From Bacteroidota bacterium (GTDB lineage Bacteria > Bacteroidota > Bacteroidia > Chitinophagales > JADIYW01): a stretch of DNA of 62,287 bases. Below are positions 16,703-24,785 of this stretch, in pieces. The notes beneath the pieces were generated by a model. That model saw only the letters and a program-made list of their open reading frames with translations. It did not search any database and was not told the DNA's origin. Made by a program: the position numbers and the translations under genes. Position 1 is the first letter of the stretch. Each line of letters starts with the position of its first letter. The DNA lies in contig JAQBNI010000090.1 of the NCBI GenBank assembly GCA_028288625.1, positions 1-62,287 on the forward strand. Direction: 5' to 3'.

Positions 16703-16909
16703 TTATTTTTCCCTGCTGAAAGAAGTTTTTTCTATTTCATCGCTGCTTATATAATCAGAAGAAGAAGGATCTTTCTCAACAATATCGCGATGCCATTCTT
16801 CCACTTTTAATTTTTCATCTTCCTTTAAAATAGAAATATTCAGCTTTTGAATCAGCGATTCAAATTCTTTTACCTTATCATCCGGGATGGAAACTGTGAC
16901 TTTTTTCAT
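16703..16909 (-). CDS. Small antitoxin-like protein without adjacent toxin
   Basis: 68-residue charged protein. It opens with KKVTVSIPDDKVKEFESLIQKL, the beta strand plus helix typical of DNA-binding or partner-binding N-termini of small antitoxin-like proteins in Bacteroidota. The tail is acidic and disordered (KDPSSSDYISSDEIEK), as in antitoxins that wrap around a toxin. No toxin frame of RelE, HigB or PIN type lies on either side; downstream is the ybeY-end repeat. It may be an orphan antitoxin left after loss of its partner, or an unrelated small protein. The assignment rests on composition and pattern, not on a recognised family. Confidence 0.5.
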   Translation of the reverse strand: MKKVTVSIPDDKVKEFESLIQKLNISILKEDEKLKVEEWHRDIVEKDPSSSDYISSDEIEKTSFSREK

Positions 16910-16962
16910 AGAATAAAATTAATAAACTTTTTAGACTTTCGACAGCGGATTTTATGACTTTG

Positions 16963-16985
16963 CTGTCGGATGTTTTATCCGACAG
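16963..16985. repeat. Perfect 9-bp hairpin upstream of the antitoxin-like gene
   Basis: CTGTCGGAT and ATCCGACAG are perfect inverted repeats with a five-base GTTTT loop. A third related word, ACATCCGACGGCAG, lies near 17020-17033, and GACAGCGGAT lies at 16941-16950, so the GTCGGAT word recurs within 100 bases. There is no T-run on either side, so it is not a plain terminator. Confidence 0.6.
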
Positions 16986-17054
16986 AATATAAGAGAATAA
17001 AAAATTTCATTGGATAGAACATCCGACGGCAGAGGTGCATTTTTCAGACTTTGC

Positions 17055-17087
17055 AGTGATTCGATCGCTTTAAGCGATGGAATCACT
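17055..17087. repeat. 33-base near-perfect palindrome over a stop codon
   Basis: AGTGATTC (17055-17062) pairs with GAATCACT (17080-17087), and ATCGCTT (17064-17070) with AAGCGAT (17072-17078), with a single G-G mismatch in the arm. It spans the stop and last codons of the thioesterase gene, encoding its NSDSIA tail. No T-run follows on the minus strand, so termination by it is doubtful. Confidence 0.65.
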
Positions 17088-17492
17088 GTTAGCATTCGCT
17101 AAACTCACCAGCGCAACAGCAACCATCTTTTCTTCGCCATTCTTTATCGCAAAAACTTCCGACTGACAAACCGTGATCATTTCCCCCGGTTTCAATACTT
17201 TTGATCTCGAAATTAATTTTTCTCCTCCTGCAGGTCGCAGTAAATTAATTTTAAATTCAGTTGTTAGTACAGTAATATTTTCTCCTGCTACCGTTGCAGA
17301 AGCACATCCTGCTGCATGATCGGCAAGTGTTGCCACTACGCCTGCATGTACAAAATTATTTTGCTGCAAGTGTTTAGGTAGAATGATTAATTGAATTTCA
17401 CAAAAACCTTTTTCAAGTTTTACCAGTTCGCAACCTAGTTCGCGAATGAAATTCGCTTTATCAAAAATGTGTCTGAATTTTTCGATGTCCAT
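17070..17492 (-). CDS. PaaI-family hotdog-fold acyl-CoA thioesterase
   Basis: 140 residues from ATG 17492 (MDIEKFRHIFDKANF). The hotdog-fold signature is clear: NNFVHAGVVATLADHAAGCASAT, with the HAG-x-x-x-x-L-x-D motif used by PaaI-type thioesterases, then VLTTEFKINLLRPAGGEKL. These cleave acyl- or phenylacetyl-CoA esters. A longer frame reaches 17558 but would overlap the upstream gene by 65 bases; the chosen ATG follows that gene's stop by one base and fits the family length. It is co-directional with, and probably in one operon with, the lipase gene. Its 3' end lies in a palindrome (17055-17087). Confidence 0.85.
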   Translation of the reverse strand: MDIEKFRHIFDKANFIRELGCELVKLEKGFCEIQLIILPKHLQQNNFVHAGVVATLADHAAGCASATVAGENITVLTTEFKINLLRPAGGEKLISRSKVLKPGEMITVCQSEVFAIKNGEEKMVAVALVSLANANSDSIA

Positions 17493-17493
17493 C

Positions 17494-18789
17494 TTATTCA
17501 AATAACGCAACAGAAATTCCTTCATCTGCCGATGGCCAGTTGCGCAGGTGTAAAACATGTCCGTTTAAATTTACGGAAATGGTTTGCGGTGTTAGTGCCG
17601 GAAAATAAAGATCGGCGCCGGCGAGACCTCCTATTGCTGAAAACAAAGGAATACTTGTTGTATCGGTTTGATGGTTATTGTTATTGTCGTACATAAAGAT
17701 CGCAACGGTATTATTTTGTGGATCCGTAAATGTATTGCTGTTGAGAGATACACCGTTCACCTGCAGATCATCTCTTCCCAGCCACAAAGCTTTTTGTGCG
17801 TCGAGATAAATAATTTCTGACTGCGCATTGTTTTTTGGGATTACGCCGAACGCCAGTGCAAGAAGGCTTGCCGGCGGGGGATACGTGCGCAGGTATACCA
17901 GGTGATCAGAATGCTTAAAGGGTTCGCGGTAATAATGTATCGGACGATCATTCGGCTGTGTTGTGGAAACGCGGAATTCATAATATGCAGTCGGATCAGC
18001 ATCCATCGGTCCCCAGTATCCTGCCGCTGTTGTAAGGAAAGTTTTATCGGGTGTATTGGAAATGCGAAAGCCGGTAACAGGATCAACCTTATACACTTGC
18101 ACTGTAGCATTTGCAGCCGCAACATTTTCTATAAGACTTACGGCGCGCCCTGACAACACCACTTCTGATTCATCTGATATGCTTAATGTAGCCGGATCTT
18201 TTCCTGTAAACATTTTGAACAATGCCGTAAACGATTCCACGCAAGACGATGCTTCATTGTGATCGCGGTTATTTAAGATGAGATTGATAGCGCCGGGAAT
18301 CGAATCGCCGTTTGTAACAACGTAATCCGTATTCGACCAGATATTCAATGTTGGAATATTTGCTGCAGGCAAAGCAGCATGTGAAGGAAGATACGGGCAA
18401 AGCATGGCGAGATGTGCAACGTTTGCTGCATTATCCGGCTTCGTGCAATAATTATAAACCAGTTGCCCGCCCAGTGAATGTCCCACAAGATTCACTTTTG
18501 AAATACCTGTCTTCTGTATCACATCTTTGACAAATGCTTCGAGATAAGAAGTAACATTTGGCGCATCCGGCGGCAATGTATTCCAGTCGAATGCAAATAT
18601 TTTTTGTTTTGGATAATCATTAGTGGTAAACAGCTTCGACATTAATTCATATGAATCTCCGCTGCCGGTGTAACCATGCACAAAAATAATCGGGAGATAA
18701 TTATCAGTATTGGCTATGGTTTCTCTTTTGCAGGAAGAGATGATAGAAAGGATGAGAACTATAAATAGTATGCGTGAAGTTTTTATCAT
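17494..18789 (-). CDS. Secreted alpha/beta-hydrolase lipase (lipoprotein)
   Basis: 431 residues from ATG 18789. Signal peptide with lipobox ISSC (Cys20) predicts a lipoprotein. Then IIFVHGYTGSGDSY (oxyanion loop, His38-Gly) and VGHSLGGQ with nucleophile Ser105 show a lipase/esterase alpha/beta hydrolase. Residues from about 205 on appear to form beta-rich domains (GRAVSLIENVAAANATVQVYKVDP resembles a carboxypeptidase-regulatory-like repeat), as seen in some secreted lipases of Actinobacteria and Bacteroidota. A frame two codons longer begins with TTG and is not preferred. It sits 1 base before the thioesterase start, so acyl-ester release followed by acyl-CoA handling is a plausible but unproven link. 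The substrate is unknown. Confidence 0.82.
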   Translation of the reverse strand: MIKTSRILFIVLILSIISSCKRETIANTDNYLPIIFVHGYTGSGDSYELMSKLFTTNDYPKQKIFAFDWNTLPPDAPNVTSYLEAFVKDVIQKTGISKVNLVGHSLGGQLVYNYCTKPDNAANVAHLAMLCPYLPSHAALPAANIPTLNIWSNTDYVVTNGDSIPGAINLILNNRDHNEASSCVESFTALFKMFTGKDPATLSISDESEVVLSGRAVSLIENVAAANATVQVYKVDPVTGFRISNTPDKTFLTTAAGYWGPMDADPTAYYEFRVSTTQPNDRPIHYYREPFKHSDHLVYLRTYPPPASLLALAFGVIPKNNAQSEIIYLDAQKALWLGRDDLQVNGVSLNSNTFTDPQNNTVAIFMYDNNNNHQTDTTSIPLFSAIGGLAGADLYFPALTPQTISVNLNGHVLHLRNWPSADEGISVALFE

Positions 18790-18884
18790 AAACAAATGTA
18801 ATTAATAGAAAGGAGTAGTTCAAGCCCTCTGCATTAATAAGAATATTAATATATTTACATGAATGCTTAAATATTAAAATACCA

Positions 18885-20915
18885 ATGGAAAAAAGGACAA
18901 TTGAAGACGTAAAATATTTATTTAAACGATGTAAGGAGGAAAATAAACCCAAGCCCATCATATTTTTAGGTGCAGGGATTTCGGTCTCCGCGGGAATTCC
19001 TTTAGCGAATCAGATAATTGAAAAGATTTTTGAAACATATAGTGAAAAACCACAAATTAAAAGATTAATTGCTGAGAATATTAATAATTATTATCAAATT
19101 ATGCGTGCTTTATCAGCGGATGAAAGAAGAGATTTATTTTATAGCTATATCACAGATGAAAATGTAAAAATAAATGTAGCAAATATTTATTTAGCTCAAT
19201 TACTAAAGGAAAATTACATCGATTATGTTTTTACTGTTAATTTTGATGATTTATTTTTAAAAGCTTGTTCACTTTTTAATTTTTTACCTCCCGTTTATGA
19301 TATTTCCAATTTGCAAGGGTACACGACAACAAATTTTCAAGAAAAATCAATTACATATTTACATGGTCAGTACTATGGACAATGGCTATTAAATTCCGAA
19401 GAAGAAATTAAAAAGGTTAAAGAGGCTATTAATGATTTATTTAATAGGGTATGCCATAAAAGGCCATGGATTATTATCGGATACAGTGGCCAAGATGAGG
19501 TTTTTGATGAATTGGCAAAATTCCAGAATTTTGATAACGAATTATATTGGATAGGATTTAATGATGTTGAACCTTCAGAAAAAGTAACAAATAAATTACT
19601 TGACATACCAAATAAGAGTGCTTACTGGGTTTCGGGATATGATGCAGATTCTTTCTTTCTTAAACTACATGCTGAACTAGGACTAGAAACTCCAGGATTA
19701 TTTAATAAACCTTTCTCTTTTTTGCTTTCCATGATAAATAATATAAAGGAAATAGAGAATAGCGAGAAAAAATTACACAAAGAATTATTTCAGAATGCAA
19801 AAGAAAGGATAACTATAAGTACAAAGTGGATTCATGTTGCCATTAAAACCATAGAAAATGAAGATTCTATTGAGAGATTTAAGCAAGAAATTATAGATGC
19901 AATGCTAAAGGACGATTTTAGCGAAAATAAAGCCTTTCATTTTATTACAAAGATTAAAGAGCCTAATTTTAGTAATGCCAATATAGAACTTGCTTCCTAT
20001 TTTAGTGAATGGGGATGCCAAATTTCTGAGCTAGGTAAATCAAAAAACGATGAAAACTTATATCTGAAAAGCTTTGAAAAATTTGAGAAGGCTGCAGAAT
20101 TAAACCCTCTAGATGATTCTGTCTTTTATAATTGGGGAACTGTTATTACTGAATTAGCAAAACTCACCGATAGTGTAACCCTATATTTCGAATGCTTTGA
20201 AAAGTTTAAGAAAGCCACAGAATTAAATCCTACAGATCCCTCTGCCTTTTATAATTGGGGAACAGGCATTTCTAGATTAGCGAAAATGAAAGACGATGAA
20301 AATTTATATTTCGAATGCTTTGAAAAGTTTAAGAAAGCCACAGAATTAAATCCTAAGGAAGGCCTATATCTATATAATTGGGGAACTGCCATTGCTCAAT
20401 TAGCAGGATTAAAAGGTGATGAAAATTTATATAATGAAAGTTTTGAGAAATTCGAAAAGGCAACAAAATTAAACCCGAAGGATGGTGATGCATTTGAAAA
20501 TTGGGGAGTAGCTATATCTGATTTAGCGACACTAAAAGAAGATAAGAATCTATTTAAAAAAAGTTTTGAGAAATTCGAAAAAGCAGGAAAATTAAAGTCT
20601 AAGGATGGTCAGACATTTGTCAATTGGGGTACTGCACTAATAAATTCATCATATTTATATACTTATAAAGAGCGGGAAGATATACTAATGGTAGCACTTG
20701 AGAAATCTCAGATTGCTTATAAGATGACAGGGGATTCTTATAATTTGGCTTGCACATATTCTCTTCTTGGAATAAAAGAGAAAGCTTTACAGCATTTAAA
20801 AGAAACCCTCGATAAAAATCATACTTCTGTAAATGAAGTCATTTATGATAGGGATTGGGACCTTTATACTGAAGATCCTGACTTCAAGGAAATTATTAAA
20901 CAGTTTGAAAAATAA
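18885..20915 (+). CDS. SIR2-domain protein with C-terminal TPR-like repeats, candidate anti-phage NADase
   Basis: 676 residues. Residues 1-268 form a SIR2-like domain: NAD loop GAGISVSAGIP at 29-39, catalytic-type Asn119 in FTVNFDD, His160 in YLHGQ, and GYSGQDE at 199-205. Spacing of Asn and His is very like that of the NADase ThsA of the Thoeris system. Residues 270-355 are a helical linker. From about 356 come one degenerate and five regular 41-residue TPR-like units (starting at 397, 438, 479, 520 and 561) with a recurring xNWGTxIxxLA. SIR2 effectors with repeat sensors are known defence NADases that act by abortive infection. The gene is alone, far more AT-rich than its flanks and in a separate orientation context, which suggests transfer. 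A housekeeping role is possible but less likely. Confidence 0.88.
   Translation: MEKRTIEDVKYLFKRCKEENKPKPIIFLGAGISVSAGIPLANQIIEKIFETYSEKPQIKRLIAENINNYYQIMRALSADERRDLFYSYITDENVKINVANIYLAQLLKENYIDYVFTVNFDDLFLKACSLFNFLPPVYDISNLQGYTTTNFQEKSITYLHGQYYGQWLLNSEEEIKKVKEAINDLFNRVCHKRPWIIIGYSGQDEVFDELAKFQNFDNELYWIGFNDVEPSEKVTNKLLDIPNKSAYWVSGYDADSFFLKLHAELGLETPGLFNKPFSFLLSMINNIKEIENSEKKLHKELFQNAKERITISTKWIHVAIKTIENEDSIERFKQEIIDAMLKDDFSENKAFHFITKIKEPNFSNANIELASYFSEWGCQISELGKSKNDENLYLKSFEKFEKAAELNPLDDSVFYNWGTVITELAKLTDSVTLYFECFEKFKKATELNPTDPSAFYNWGTGISRLAKMKDDENLYFECFEKFKKATELNPKEGLYLYNWGTAIAQLAGLKGDENLYNESFEKFEKATKLNPKDGDAFENWGVAISDLATLKEDKNLFKKSFEKFEKAGKLKSKDGQTFVNWGTALINSSYLYTYKEREDILMVALEKSQIAYKMTGDSYNLACTYSLLGIKEKALQHLKETLDKNHTSVNEVIYDRDWDLYTEDPDFKEIIKQFEK
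20073..20687 (+). repeat. Five 123-bp tandem units inside the SIR2-TPR gene
   Basis: Units begin at 20073, 20196, 20319, 20442 and 20565 and encode 41-residue TPR-like repeats. Units 2 and 3 share an uninterrupted identical stretch of about 51 bases (20182-20232 against 20305-20355), including the GAATGCTTTGAAAAG word. Such DNA-level identity points to recent duplication or gene conversion between repeats, which would let repeat number vary. Confidence 0.85.
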
Positions 20916-20981
20916 GTAAATAATTAACTTATCAAATTAAATTAATCCGAAGATTGTATTCTGGCCTAATCTTTTTAACGA

Positions 20982-23012
20982 TTAAACCTCTGCCGCCAAC
21001 CTCGCTGCCTGGTTGATTGCATGCTTTGCATCCAGCTCGCGTGCTTCATATGCTCCGCCGATCACGTGCACGGTTTTGCCTGCATCTCTTAAAGGTTGTT
21101 CAAGCTCGCGCAGTGAAGTTTGTCCCGCGCAGATCACCACATTATCACACGCCATCATCTGCGGCATTTTATTTTTATCGATATAATGCAATCCTTCATC
21201 ATCAATTTTTACATATTCCACGCCAGGGATCATTTTCACTTTCTTCATTTTTAAAGTGGTGCGATGTATCCATCCTGTTGTTTTACCCAGCTTGGCGCCA
21301 ACTTTTCCGTCTGTTCTCTGGAACATGCTGACTTCCCGCGCAGGAATTTCCATTTTCGGTTTTACTCCTGCCACGCCGCCGCGCACTGTATTTGTTGCAT
21401 CAATGCCCCATTCCTTCAGCCATTCATCTTTGTCCATCGTCGGACTTTCGCCTTGCTGTGATAAAAATTCACTCACATCAAAACCAATTCCCCCTGCACC
21501 AATCACGGCTACTTTTTTTCCAACCTGCTTTTCATTTTTTAAAACATCTATATAACTTAAAACTTTTGGATGATCGATACCAGGAATAGAAATTTGTCTC
21601 GGTAAAATTCCTGTTGCAATTACGACTTCATCAAATGCTTTCAACTCTTCTGTTGTTGCATGCTTGTTGAGCTGCACATCCACATTATATTTCTCCAGTT
21701 GTTTTTTATAGTAACGAAGCGTTTCATGAAATTCTTCCTTGCCCGGAATTTTTTTCGCCATGTTGAATTGTCCGCCTATTTCTTTTTCACCCTCAAATAA
21801 AGTTATTGCATGTCCCCGTTCCGCAGCAATAGACGCAAACGCCATACCTGCAGGCCCGGCGCCAACTACTGCAATTTTCTTTTTATTTATTGTGGGAATA
21901 TAATTCAATTCTGTTTCATGACAAGCCCTCGGATTCACTAAACACGACGACACTTTATTTTTAAATGTATGATCTAGGCAAGCCTGGTTGCATGCAATGC
22001 AGGTGTTGATCTCATCCGAGCGATCTTCCCGTGCTTTCTTCACCCAGTTTTCATCCGCTAAAAAAGGTCGCGCCATAGAAACCATATCCGCGCAGCCATC
22101 GGCTAAAACCTGTTCCGCAACGTCCGGCATGTTTATCCTGTTGGAAGTACAAAGCGGAATCGAAATTTCAGATTTTAATTTCTTCGTCACCCACGCAAAA
22201 CCAGCGCGCGGCACAGACGTTGCAATTGTGGGAATGCGCGCTTCATGCCAGCCAATACCAGTGTTTATGATTGTTGCACCGGCTTTTTCTATTTCTTTTG
22301 CTAACTGAACAACTTCTTCCCAATTGCTGCCATCTTCAATCAGATCCAGCATTGACAAGCGGTAAATAATAATAAAATCTTTTCCCACTTTTTCACGGGC
22401 TTGTCGCACAATTTCTATTGGAAATTTTATCCTGTTTTCATAACTGCCGCCGTATTCATCGGTGCGTTTGTTGGTATGATTTACGATAAATTGATTGATC
22501 ATGTATCCTTCACTTCCCATAATTTCAACGCCATCATATCCCGCATCTCTTGCCAATGCAGCACAGTCTGCAAAATCCTTAATGGTCCGCCGAACGCCCC
22601 ATGTTGAAAGGGCTCGCGGCTTAAACGGAGTTATCGGAGATTGAATGCGCGATGGTGCAACATTCAGCGGATGATAGCCATATCTGCCTGCGTGTAATAC
22701 CTGCATCGCAATTTTTCCACCATTTGAATGTACAGCTTCGGTGATCAGCTTGTGTTTTTTTACGTGCGAGCTGTTTGTCATTCTTTCCGCGAAAGGCTTG
22801 AGCCATCCTTCCCAGTTTGGCGCCATACCTCCGGTAACGATCAAGCCTGCTTCACCCTTTGCGCGCTCCGCATAAAATGCAGCGAGCCGCTGAAACCCGT
22901 TTTTCTCTTCTTCAAGATTTGTGTGCATGCTGCCCATGAGCACACGGTTGCGGAGTTTCGTAAATCCCAAATCCAATTCTGATAATAAATTTGGATATTT
23001 GTTTGATGACAT
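20982..23012 (-). CDS. 2,4-dienoyl-CoA reductase / NADH:flavin oxidoreductase (FadH type)
   Basis: 676 residues, the length of FadH and related Old Yellow Enzyme fusion proteins. The N-terminal half is the FMN-binding TIM barrel (MGSMHTNLEE, QVLHAGRYG, VNHTNKRTDEYGGSYENR). A four-cysteine cluster, CIACNQACLDHTF then SCLVNPRAC, binds 4Fe-4S near residue 335-370. The C-terminal half is the pyridine-nucleotide/FAD part, with GAGPAGMAFA and GAGGIGFD as the two dinucleotide motifs. FadH reduces 2,4-dienoyl-CoA during breakdown of unsaturated fatty acids; relatives reduce other enones, so the substrate is inferred. It is a single gene facing the SIR2 gene convergently. Confidence 0.92.
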   Translation of the reverse strand: MSSNKYPNLLSELDLGFTKLRNRVLMGSMHTNLEEEKNGFQRLAAFYAERAKGEAGLIVTGGMAPNWEGWLKPFAERMTNSSHVKKHKLITEAVHSNGGKIAMQVLHAGRYGYHPLNVAPSRIQSPITPFKPRALSTWGVRRTIKDFADCAALARDAGYDGVEIMGSEGYMINQFIVNHTNKRTDEYGGSYENRIKFPIEIVRQAREKVGKDFIIIYRLSMLDLIEDGSNWEEVVQLAKEIEKAGATIINTGIGWHEARIPTIATSVPRAGFAWVTKKLKSEISIPLCTSNRINMPDVAEQVLADGCADMVSMARPFLADENWVKKAREDRSDEINTCIACNQACLDHTFKNKVSSCLVNPRACHETELNYIPTINKKKIAVVGAGPAGMAFASIAAERGHAITLFEGEKEIGGQFNMAKKIPGKEEFHETLRYYKKQLEKYNVDVQLNKHATTEELKAFDEVVIATGILPRQISIPGIDHPKVLSYIDVLKNEKQVGKKVAVIGAGGIGFDVSEFLSQQGESPTMDKDEWLKEWGIDATNTVRGGVAGVKPKMEIPAREVSMFQRTDGKVGAKLGKTTGWIHRTTLKMKKVKMIPGVEYVKIDDEGLHYIDKNKMPQMMACDNVVICAGQTSLRELEQPLRDAGKTVHVIGGAYEARELDAKHAINQAARLAAEV

Positions 23013-23154
23013 TTGTATCTTTATTTTTACTAAGATAGAAATTTAGAGCTGATTTTACCTCCTCTTGATCTTCTCCTGAATCAGGAGGAGAAAATAAGTG
23101 GCGGTTCAACAAAAACTTGTAAAATAAGCCATTGTAAAAAGGGCAAAAAAGTGA

Positions 23155-23601
23155 ATGATGTTAAATGTAATTGAGAACTTAAAAAAAACAATAGAGAACT
23201 ATAATTTCTTGCTTGTTAAGGTCAATGAAGAAGCTTTCACCAAAAAACCGGGTCCTGCGAAATGGAGCAAGAAAGAAGAATTAGGTCATCTCATTGATTC
23301 CGCACAAAATAATATCCAGCGATTTATCCGCGTGCAATACGAGCATGTTCATATTTTGTATCACCCCGATAACTGGGTTTTTTTTAATGACTACCAGCAC
23401 GCAAATCTTAAAGAGATGGTTATTCTCTGGCATTTGCTGAACAAGCAGATCTGCAACATCCTGCAAAGAATGGAACCCGAGGTTTATGAAAAGATGATCG
23501 ATATCGGTCATGAAATGCCCAATCAGAAAACCACGTTATTTATTGCAGAAGATTATGTGCTGCATATGCGACATCATTTAGAAAATATTTTTTCTCATTA
23601 A
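23155..23601 (+). CDS. DinB/YfiT-like four-helix-bundle protein
   Basis: 148 residues. DinB superfamily: GPAKWSKKEELGHLIDSAQNN, a later HxxxL-type motif, and a closing HMRHHLENI that carries the second set of metal-binding His. The pattern of three His residues (HLIDS, then HMRHH) suggests a divalent-metal-binding site, as in many DinB and mycothiol-transferase-like proteins whose substrates are unknown. Its TAA stop overlaps the ATG of the next gene by one base. Two adjacent ATG codons exist at the start (23155 and 23158). A 142-base gap with a CTCCT/AGGAG inverted pair separates it from divergent fadH. Confidence 0.82.
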   Translation: MMLNVIENLKKTIENYNFLLVKVNEEAFTKKPGPAKWSKKEELGHLIDSAQNNIQRFIRVQYEHVHILYHPDNWVFFNDYQHANLKEMVILWHLLNKQICNILQRMEPEVYEKMIDIGHEMPNQKTTLFIAEDYVLHMRHHLENIFSH

Positions 23602-24374
23602 TGCCAAACGAATTACGCATAGCATTGGTGCAAACTGATCTGATCTGGAAAGATAAAGAAGCTAATCTTATTAATTTTGACGAACAAATATCTTCGCTGG
23701 AAAATATTGACTTAATTATTCTCCCGGAACTTTTTAATACAGCATTCTGCATAGATGATATGAGTCTTGCAGAAAATGAATTCGGTGATACCATACAATG
23801 GATGCAGCAAATTTCGCAACAAAAAAACAGCGCAATATGCGGAAGCATTTTATTTGTTGAAGATGATCTTTATTACAATCGCTTTTTATTCGTAAAACCC
23901 GATGGAAACTTTTCTCACTATAATAAACATCATTTGTTTAGTTTGGTAGGAGAAGATAAACTCCTTACAAAAGGAAAAGAAAAGATTGTTGTGAATTATA
24001 AAGAATGGAATATACAGCCGTTTGTTTGCTATGATCTTCGTTTTCCCGCGTGGTGTCAGAATGACGATGATACGGATCTGCAATTATACGTGGCAAACTG
24101 GCCGGCAAAAAGAATACATCACTGGAAAAATTTGCTGCAGGCGCGTGCAATTGAAAACCAATGCTATGTTGCAGGTGTTAATCGTATTGGAAAGGATAAT
24201 TACGATAACAACCACACCGGTTACAGCGCGGTTTATGATTTTACGGGGAAGAATATTGCGGTTATTGATAATGTGGCTGGCACGGAAATTGTTAAACTTT
24301 CAAAAGCAGAGCTTAAAAATCACAGGGAACGTTACCCGTTCTGGAAAGATAGAGATACTTTTGAGAAGTCGTAA
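23601..24374 (+). CDS. yafV: Omega-amidase, nitrilase superfamily (YafV/NIT2-like)
   Basis: 257-residue carbon-nitrogen hydrolase. Catalytic triad blocks: Glu in ILPELFNTAF, Lys in HYNKHHLF, and Cys in FVCYDLRFPAW. YafV-type omega-amidases hydrolyse alpha-keto-glutaramate and 2-oxosuccinamate, removing waste of amidotransferases and of methionine salvage. The start overlaps the DinB stop (TAATG), so the two are coupled. Its stop codon TAA (24372-24374) falls in the first copy of an AGTCGTAAG short-word repeat that fills the gap to the next gene. NIT2 itself is close, so the symbol is provisional. Confidence 0.86.
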   Translation: MPNELRIALVQTDLIWKDKEANLINFDEQISSLENIDLIILPELFNTAFCIDDMSLAENEFGDTIQWMQQISQQKNSAICGSILFVEDDLYYNRFLFVKPDGNFSHYNKHHLFSLVGEDKLLTKGKEKIVVNYKEWNIQPFVCYDLRFPAWCQNDDDTDLQLYVANWPAKRIHHWKNLLQARAIENQCYVAGVNRIGKDNYDNNHTGYSAVYDFTGKNIAVIDNVAGTEIVKLSKAELKNHRERYPFWKDRDTFEKS

Positions 24375-24399
24375 GTCGTAAGTGATAAGTCGTAAGAAG
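24366..24399. repeat. AGTCGTAAG short-word repeat overlapping the yafV stop
   Basis: Three AGTCGTAAG-like copies in about 34 bases, with GTGATA between two of them. The first copy contains the TAA stop of yafV. The reverse-complement words ACTTACGAC recur at 51896-51925. Confidence 0.65.
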
Positions 24400-24407
24400 G
24401 AGATACA

Positions 24408-24758
24408 ATGGAAAATATAGAGATTGACATACAATATAATGAAAAGGAATGGCAGGATGCGCTTTCCATTTTGGAAAAGCGTTTTGATAAAAAACCGGAT
24501 CTGCAATCTATTATGTTTTTAGTAGGTCATCGTGAACTGGGAAAACTGCAGACAAAATTTTCTAAAGAACAGAAACAGGATCTTATACATGTAGGCGTTT
24601 GTACCTTACTCGCGAAAGCAAATTATTATGTTTTCACAGGAATGGATAATGATGGCTGGCCGCATTTTGATTACAACAGGAGTCAGCCGAAATTAACCGC
24701 GGAGCAACAAGAAAAATTGTTGAAGAAAATGATCATAGAATATATCAGAAATTTATAG
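24408..24758 (+). CDS. Hypothetical protein, 116 residues, Bacteroidota-type
   Basis: A small, acidic, soluble protein with no signal peptide (MENIEIDIQYNEKEWQDAL). It contains FLVGHRELGKLQTKFSKEQKQDLIHVGVCTLL, a stretch that looks like a helical core with the conserved His-Arg-Glu, and GWPHFDYN before a helical tail. I do not recognise a characterised family. It sits 34 bases after yafV and 28 before the cyclophilin gene on the same strand, probably in that transcription unit. GGAG at 24398-24401 lies 6 bases before the ATG and could serve as a weak ribosome site. Function unknown. Confidence 0.75.
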   Translation: MENIEIDIQYNEKEWQDALSILEKRFDKKPDLQSIMFLVGHRELGKLQTKFSKEQKQDLIHVGVCTLLAKANYYVFTGMDNDGWPHFDYNRSQPKLTAEQQEKLLKKMIIEYIRNL

Positions 24759-24785
24759 TTAACCCGATTTTTAAAATTATCAAGT

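Noticed and set aside
17493-17558. N-terminal extension of the PaaI thioesterase
   Set aside because: It overlaps the lipase gene by 65 bases; the ATG at 17492 directly after the lipase stop gives a normal length.
18796-20981. Mobile-element boundaries around the SIR2-TPR gene
   Set aside because: No direct or inverted repeats and no integrase were seen at either side; only the base composition hints at transfer.
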